From positions 706,648,456 to 706,712,455 of the forward strand of contig OX422207.1 in assembly GCA_949130495.1 (NCBI GenBank): a stretch of DNA of 64,000 nt, given 5' to 3'. The stretch comes from Sambucus nigra. Taxonomy: Eukaryota > Streptophyta > Magnoliopsida > Dipsacales > Adoxaceae. Below the pieces are notes generated by a model. The model was not told the origin of the DNA. It did no database searches and saw nothing but the letters and a program-made list of their open reading frames with translations. Below are positions 58,114 through 64,000 of this stretch, in pieces. Made by a program: the position numbers and the translations under genes. Each line of letters starts with the position of its first letter. Within the stretch, counting starts at the first letter, position 1.

Positions 58114-60953
58114 GGTAACACCCCATATTTTTATGATTTAAATAATTATGAGATTTATTATTATTGGGGGATTAATTAAATTAAAATGTGAGAATTTAAT
58201 TGTTCATTAATCTGGATTTAAAATAAATATTAACTAGCATGCCAGGGTTAATACTTATTGATTGAATATTACTGTGTTATACAAAATATGAAACTATACA
58301 CTTCGGTAAATTATCAAGAATAAGAAATACGACAGTTTAGTAAATTTAAGTCAGACGCGCGTGTGAGTCGTGTCAGGACTAAATTAATGGAATAAATATA
58401 TTAATTGTTTTAGTAGCTCGTATGATCATTTCGAGTGCACCGTTGAGCCCAGAAGGGTCAAGCTGGTCAAAATAGTATACCCAGGTGTTTAGTTTGGGTC
58501 CCGCGGCAATTTTAGGCCTAACCGGCACCCCGAGGGGGCATTATGGTAAATTGTATTTTTGGACTTAATTAATGGACGAAAATTAGGAGTTATTTTATCA
58601 GCCAAGAAAATTACGTTAGGGTTAAGAGTTACAGAAAGTAAAGAACGACCATAGAAGGTGTGAGGGAGAACCAGTTTCTAAGAGGGAAGGCTCAATTAGC
58701 ATTACCTTGCACAACCGCCACCACCACGATGTAGATCGGGACAAGGGGAACACACCCATACCAACGACGTCAAGAAATCAGACGACTAATTCTAGGAAAG
58801 AGTATATTACTTGCTGTACCTTAGCAATTACCATACTCATGTTAGGATAGGGATGTTATAAACATGTTTTCGTCCATAAAAGCGATGAAAATTGGAGAAT
58901 TAGGATGTATAAATTGAATCTGAGATTATTTAATTGAAACCCTCCATGTATGTAGAATAGAAATCACGTTTTGATGAACTTATATGAAGAACGAATGTGG
59001 GAAACAAGTGTTCTTGAATAATAAATTAAAAAACTAAGGTTTTAGTGAATAATTTGGGGATTTCATAATTCTGTGATGATTCGTAATGATATAATAATGT
59101 TAGGATGTTAGAATCCATGTATGATTGTTAGAATTCTATTTGGGATTGATTGGTTGGAGTTTGGGATGTTAATTTAGAGGTTTTAGGGTTAAAAATGGTG
59201 GGAAAAATGATGGAATTCTGGTCAGAAGACGAAATAGTTGGTCTCGCGCGAAGTCGTTCAAGAGAGATTGCATCTCGCGCGAAGTTGCTCGAGAGACACA
59301 TGGCAGTCGTTCAAATGACATGCCATCTGGTACGAGAGACATGGTGAATTTTTGGGAATTTTCTTAGGGGCAATTTTGGAATTTTCCAATCTTTATGAGT
59401 GAGAGAAATTACCGGTTAACAGAATTGAAAATAGGCAGGTCCACGAGAAAGTAAGTGAGTTTTATACTTAAATTAATCCTGAAAGAAGAGTTACTTTGGA
59501 AATTACTAAAGTGTTGTGGTAATTTAGTAATAAAATCAAATACGTAATAATGAGAATAAAAATACGTATGGTACATATGCAAGAAGGTTGGGAGAATACA
59601 CATAAATATTAATAGGATGTATGGATACCTACTACTTGTTTAATATTATGTGTATGACATACCTAGCTGCGTGCTATCATGGGGAGTTGTGTAGAGACGG
59701 TCTTATCCAGGGTGACCTTCGGGGGGATATTTGAATCGTATCTGAGAACATAGTACTATGAAGACTTATTTGTGAGTTGATAAGTCAACTGACTGTGGGA
59801 GTGCAGGTATGTGCGTGACCCATAGGATTGTGAACTATGTTCGCCGCCACTATGTGTGTTTTGTGTATATGGTTCATGGGAAACTTACGAACCGACAGTC
59901 CTTATTAGAGTACGAGATGTATCGGGACGTGATAACAGAGTATGCAATGCACTACAGGTTTAGCCTTGGGGTGTTGTATTAGTATATGTGTATTATAGTG
60001 GTGAATATATATATATACTTGTGCTATTCCTACTGTGAGATAATTGTAGGTTATTGGGATAGTATAGTCTTAAGTGACATAAGCGGTGAATACTTAACTT
60101 AGTGTGATAACACTTAAACGAATTTATAAATGATGGTATTAATAATGTGGAAAACTGGGAATAACGAGTTTCTACCACGAGGTATAACAAGAAGTATGAA
60201 TCGTTATCTAGTTAGAAGTGTTACGGATGGCTAGGTGAGAATAGATATATGTTAGCCGTGCACAATAGACGAGAGGTGAGATTCTCATGTGAGAGTTCGA
60301 ACTAACACGCATTTAACACTTGCTTTACTTCAAATTTTAAATACTTTCTAAAACAAATATTTTTACACATCGGGCTCTGACCCATTTCTTGCATCTCTTA
60401 TCTCTTGCTATATATATGTATTATATCAGGCGCTCACCCATAGGCACACCAGCCTTAGATACTCGGAATGTTTTGCGTACTGCAACTGTTGTGGAAGCTG
60501 TAGGTCTTTGCATTAGACGCCTCCATCATTTCATTTCTGTCCTGTTTAGAATTTCTATTTAGGGCATGTGTCGCCCATTCCTTAGACAATTATTTGAAAT
60601 TTTATTCAGTTTATTTTCTGTTCTTTTCAGTTGGATTTACTGTTCCTATGGTAGTTGATTTAGAGTTTTAAAAATGGAATGCTTTATCCAGTCTTATCTA
60701 TTTCAGTTTATGATTCAGATTTAGTATTTACATTAATTAGTTGTGGTGCATGATTGATGTTTATATTCACGGATTAATAATTAAAAGATTATTTTAAAAA
60801 GGAAAATATTTTACCACTAGTTTAATTAATTATTAGGGGGTTGATAAGATTATTATGTTTTCGACAGTGATGCTAAGAATGAACGAATCGAACATTCTGT
60901 TTTAAATTTATAAAGGACTGATGACCCGATATTTAATTGGGCCGGGTGTCACA
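58114..60953 (+). repeat. Element 7 5' LTR (2,840 bp)
   Basis: Starts GGTAACACCCC, where relatives have TGTAAYACCCC, and ends GTGTCACA before GG and the PBS. Conserved boxes at about 60369-60440 and from 60862. Palindrome cassette at 59244-59335. Confidence 0.83.
59244..59335. repeat. CpG palindrome cassette, TCGCGCGA/CTCGAG type
   Basis: TCGCGCGA at 59244-59251 and 59275-59282, 'gctcgagaga' near 59287, 'gtcgttcaaatgaca' near 59306. Begins about 1.13 kb into the LTR, matching the place of the cassettes in Elements 1 and 2. Confidence 0.82.
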
Positions 60954-60955
60954 GG

Positions 60956-60967
60956 TGGTATCAGAGC
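60956..60967 (+). promoter_or_regulatory. Primer-binding site (initiator Met tRNA), Element 7
   Basis: TGGTATCAGAGC, 2 nt after the LTR end. Confidence 0.92.
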
Positions 60968-61139
60968 ATCAGGTTCTAAAGTCCTTTAGGATATGTACGG
61001 CTTACTGTGTTTTAGTTTTGCGTCCTTTGATATAGAGCCCTATCTTTAGGACTGTTGTGATATTAATTTTGCAATTTCGTCTTCAGCTATTTGAGATTTA
61101 GTAATAACTGTGGACTAATAAAATTCTTTCTCTCCTCAG

Positions 61140-62300
61140 ATGCCTCCTCGACGTGCACCTAGAAACAAACAGGCCCAGCCAGAACAGCCGGTAGCACAGA
61201 CTCAGGGGACAATGAACGCAGCAGAGGTTACCGCAATAGTTTCACAAGCAGTGAATGCAGCCATAGCGGTGGTGCAGTAGGCCTCACCCCAAGCTCAGGA
61301 AGTAACACCAGTTACAGTGCATCCGTTTCCCACTGCATGGGAAAGACTGAGAGAGTACTTTCAGAGGGCATGTCCCCAGAGTTCATGGGAAATTCAGATG
61401 TGGTTATTGCTAGTCAGTGGAATACGGACAGGCAACGACACCTTCGTATGTATGAGTTCACTGAAGTTCAGAGGCAAGTTTTGGCTACCTTTAAGCTGAA
61501 AGGGGCAGCATTACAGTGGTGGCAAGCCACTACTACTACTGAGGAGCGAGATTTGATGGCGATCAATGATTTCTGGGTGCGATTCAACTGCAAGTACTTT
61601 CCTTCCGCCGTCAAGACCGAGATGAGGCAGAAAATTTTAGACCTCACCCAGGAAGGGAGAATAGTTGCAGAATATGAGGAGGAGTTCACGCGATTGGCAA
61701 ACATGGTACCGGATGAGGTGCCTACTGAGGAGAAGTGCATTCAGATGTTCATGGATGGCCTCACCTGGAGCATCAGGCAACATCTTTTGGGTAACCTCTT
61801 ATTACAGATCTATTCTGACGTGCTTAATGCAGCACTGCTGCATTGCCAGGACCATCGCTTCCATATAACTGGGAGCAAACGAGCAAGGGAGTCCAGCCAG
61901 TAGGGCAGGACAGGAGATAATGGTGCCAGCGGGGCACAACCAGCTAAGGGTCAGTAGAGGCAGGTTGATCGGGGTTCCCAGTAGGGGGATTCTAAGCGAT
62001 TCAGATCAGGAGGTTTCCATCAGGGACAGGGAGGTTTTAGGCCTAGCTAGCAGAGTCAGCATGGCCACTAAGGCCAATAGGGGCACCAGGGCCTGTAGCA
62101 GTTTAGGCAGGGCTAGTAGGGCCAAGGGGGAGGTGGAAACGGCTAGCAGGGCCGAGGACAGTAGGGGAAGCTAGGGGGAACCTTTGGTGGGATGTGTTTT
62201 GTATGTGGAAAGGCTGGCCACAAGTGGCATGACTATCCAGAGAGGGGAAGGACCCCCCAACAGCAGCAGTAGGGTGCTTGATAGGGGCCCCAAAGATTGA
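61140..62300 (+). pseudogene. gag: Element 7 gag, with frameshift and many TAG stops
   Basis: ATG 61140 (MPPRRAPRNKQ). TAG at 61278-61280. A net -1 frameshift near 61365-61372 moves to the frame that stays open to TAG 61901-61903. Gag core intact (ALQWWQATTT, EMRQKILDL, HLLGNLLLQ). The Gln-rich linker after 61903 has more than ten stops, mostly TAG where CAG would be expected. The zinc knuckle near 62190-62235 reads MCFVCGKAGHKWHDY: the last Cys has become Tyr. Confidence 0.86.
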
Positions 62301-62445
62301 TTTTTCTCGCCACCCTCCCAGCACCACCTCAGATGCCAGTATTTCCAGCTATTCCAGCAGTTTTAGTTCAACAAGGGTAACTTTAGTATGGACGGGTTTA
62401 TAACCTCAGTCCGCAGTCCCATAAGCTCCACACGCGATTGAGGGT

Positions 62446-62900
62446 ATGTTTTCTATCCAGGGGACTATGGGGCGTATTTTATTTGATACAGGGGCCACAC
62501 ATTATTTTATTGCCATGAGGTTTTCACATACTTTGGGGTTATTAGTTACAGTAGAGAATAATGTTACTTCTGTAGATTCGCCTTTGGGTAGTGGTTCACT
62601 AATTCACTTTATATGTCGAGGGGTGGGTATAGAGATTTGGAGACTTACCTTACCGGTCGACATACTTGTATTAGAGATGTCCGAGTATGATGCGATCATC
62701 GGCATGGATTGTTTTATTTCATATAGGTCCATCATCGATTGTTTTAGTAGGACTATTATTTTTTCCTTACCTGATGAGGAGATGATCTTGGTGGCGATGC
62801 CTCATCCTGAGAGAGGATCGTCCACCCATTTGTACTATATAGAGAAGGAGGTCTCTAAGGAGGTAGTGATACCTCTTCATTCAATACCGGTGGTGAGGGA
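62446..62900 (+). pseudogene. pol (PR): Element 7 aspartic protease
   Basis: LFDTGATH with the Asp-Thr-Gly at 62485-62493 and AIIGMDC later. Domain itself open; upstream stops prevent expression. Confidence 0.85.
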
Positions 62901-63620
62901 ATTCACTGATGTGTTCCAAGATATTCCAGGATTTCCACCTAGCAGAGAGATAGACTTTGTTATAGATTTGACATCAGGCACTCGATCGATAGTTCATGCA
63001 CCGTACCGTATGACCCCAGCAGAGATGAGAAAGCTTTGGGATCAGATAGAGCAGCTGTTGGGATAGGGATTTATTCGTAGGAGTACTTCACCTTGGGGTG
63101 ACCCTATGTTGTTCATTAAGAAGAGAGATGAATCGTTACGGTTGTGTATTGATTTTCGATAGTTGAATAAAGTCCCGATACAGAATAAGTATCTATTGCC
63201 CCGAATCAATGACTTATTTGACCATTTGAGAGGAGTTCCATTATTCTCAAAGATTGACTTGAGGTCGGGATACCATCAGTTAAGGATCAGGGAGTAGGAT
63301 GTGTCGAAGACTGCTTTCTTGTCGAGATATAGTTCCTATGAGTTTAGGGTTATGACTTTTGGGCTAACCAAAGCCCCAGCCGTGTTTATGGACTTGATAA
63401 ACAGGGTATTCAGAGAGTTCCCGGTTCAGTTTGTTATTGTCTTCATTGATGACATTCTGATTTACTCCCAGACTGAGGAGGAGCATGCCGAAGATTTGAT
63501 GCAAGTTTTGCAGATGCTGTGCTAGCACGAGTTGTATGCAAAATATGAGAAATACAGATTTTAGCTGAAAGAGGTTCAATTTTTGGGGCACATTATTTCA
63601 AATAGAGGGATATCCGTGGA
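62900..63620 (+). pseudogene. pol (RT): Element 7 reverse transcriptase
   Basis: Same frame as the protease throughout. [24 protein letters not shown], and the catalytic FIDD at 63442-63453. Stops at 63064, about 63160, 63297 and in 'tgctagcac' near 63522 fit CAG-to-TAG; one near 63562 fits TGG-to-TAG. No frameshift. Confidence 0.87.
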
Positions 63621-64000
63621 CCCAGGGAAGGTGTCAGCGTTTAGGGAGTGGGTACAACCCATGACACCGATAGAAATACTTAGTTTCCTAGGCCTAGCAG
63701 AATACTACATGAGGTTCATCCGGGGGTTTTCAAAGATAGTGGGTCCATTGACTCATTTGACTCGTAAAAGGGCTCCATTTATCTTGGACGACGCCTGTCA
63801 GTTGGCTTTCGATGAGCTGAAAGACAAGTTAACTTCAGAACTAGTGTTAGAACTACCCTGGCTAGGAGTGGAGTATCTAGTCTACACAGATGCGTCCTTA
63901 CTAGGACTTGGGGGTGTGCTTCAGCAGGAGGATCAGGCTATAGCTTATGCTTCCCATAAGCTTAAGCCTCAAGAGAGAAACTACCCCACCCATGACTTGG
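63620..64000 (+). pseudogene. pol (RH): Element 7 RT connection and partial RNase H
   Basis: FLGLAEYYMRF, then [15 protein letters not shown] (RNase H start) and NYPTHDL at the window edge. Truncated by the window only. Confidence 0.85.

Larger units (their letters stand above)
58114..64000 (+). mobile_element. Element 7: chromovirus, 5' LTR to RNase H (cut by window end)
   Basis: LTR 58114-60953, PBS 60956, gag from 61140, protease, RT and part of RNase H to 64000. Closest to Element 2. Heavily mutated, mainly CAG-to-TAG. Integrase and 3' LTR would lie beyond the window. Confidence 0.87.

Overview
This window reads as nuclear, AT-rich, repeat-dominated plant DNA, almost certainly angiosperm heterochromatin. 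I found no convincing host protein gene, tRNA, rRNA or CRISPR array. Nearly everything that can be identified is LTR retrotransposon DNA at several levels of nesting, plus a probable CACTA-type subterminal region and several satellites. The plant assignment rests on Ty3 chromovirus domains of the Tekay/Del type, initiator-Met and Asp tRNA primer-binding sites, a Tat-lineage antisense extra ORF, and UBN2-type copia gag.

Layout. (1) 1-748 and 11689-11910 are two halves of an old chromovirus-type LTR, split by Element 1 (749-11683). Element 1 is a complete chromovirus with two 3.03-kb LTRs (about 2% apart by eye), PBS, gag, protease, RT, RNase H, integrase, chromodomain and polypurine tract. It is flanked by a perfect ATCTG target duplication, and its coding region has several stops and net -1 frameshifts. 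(2) 11911-12345 is an antisense copia RT relic. 12346-17018 holds a degenerate tandem repeat, hairpin arrays and otherwise unidentified DNA. (3) Element 2 (17019-20577, resuming at 34497) is a chromovirus LTR plus a gag fragment riddled with CAG-to-TAG stops. Element 3 (20578-34496; TSD AGGAG) split it. Element 3 is a large non-autonomous element with 2.6-kb LTRs, an Asp-tRNA PBS and one unusual zinc-knuckle reading frame. Element 3 in turn contains a 3.77-kb solo LTR (27892-31665; TSD AAACT). (4) 34593-~37422 is a Tat-lineage 3' remnant: an antisense extra ORF, a PPT and an LTR. (5) 38444-44306 and 49112-~54890 are two related gag-only elements (Elements 5 and 6). A third copy, partial and inverted, lies at about 54900-58113 (Element 8). 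(6) 58114-64000 is the 5' LTR and gag-RT/RNase H part of another chromovirus (Element 7), cut by the window end.

How the parts work together: none of the elements looks able to move by itself now. The gag-only elements and Element 3 would need pol from other elements. The clearest unexplained signal is a cassette of short, self-complementary, CpG-rich palindromes. It sits at nearly the same place, about 0.9-1.15 kb into each chromovirus LTR, but uses a different palindrome in each family. A related palindrome, TCGTTCGAACGA, is arrayed in the LTRs of the otherwise unrelated gag-only elements. Other unusual items are 240-nt G-free runs in the Element 3 LTRs, a repeated PPT-like motif coupled to hairpins, and a strong bias of premature stops to CAG-to-TAG.
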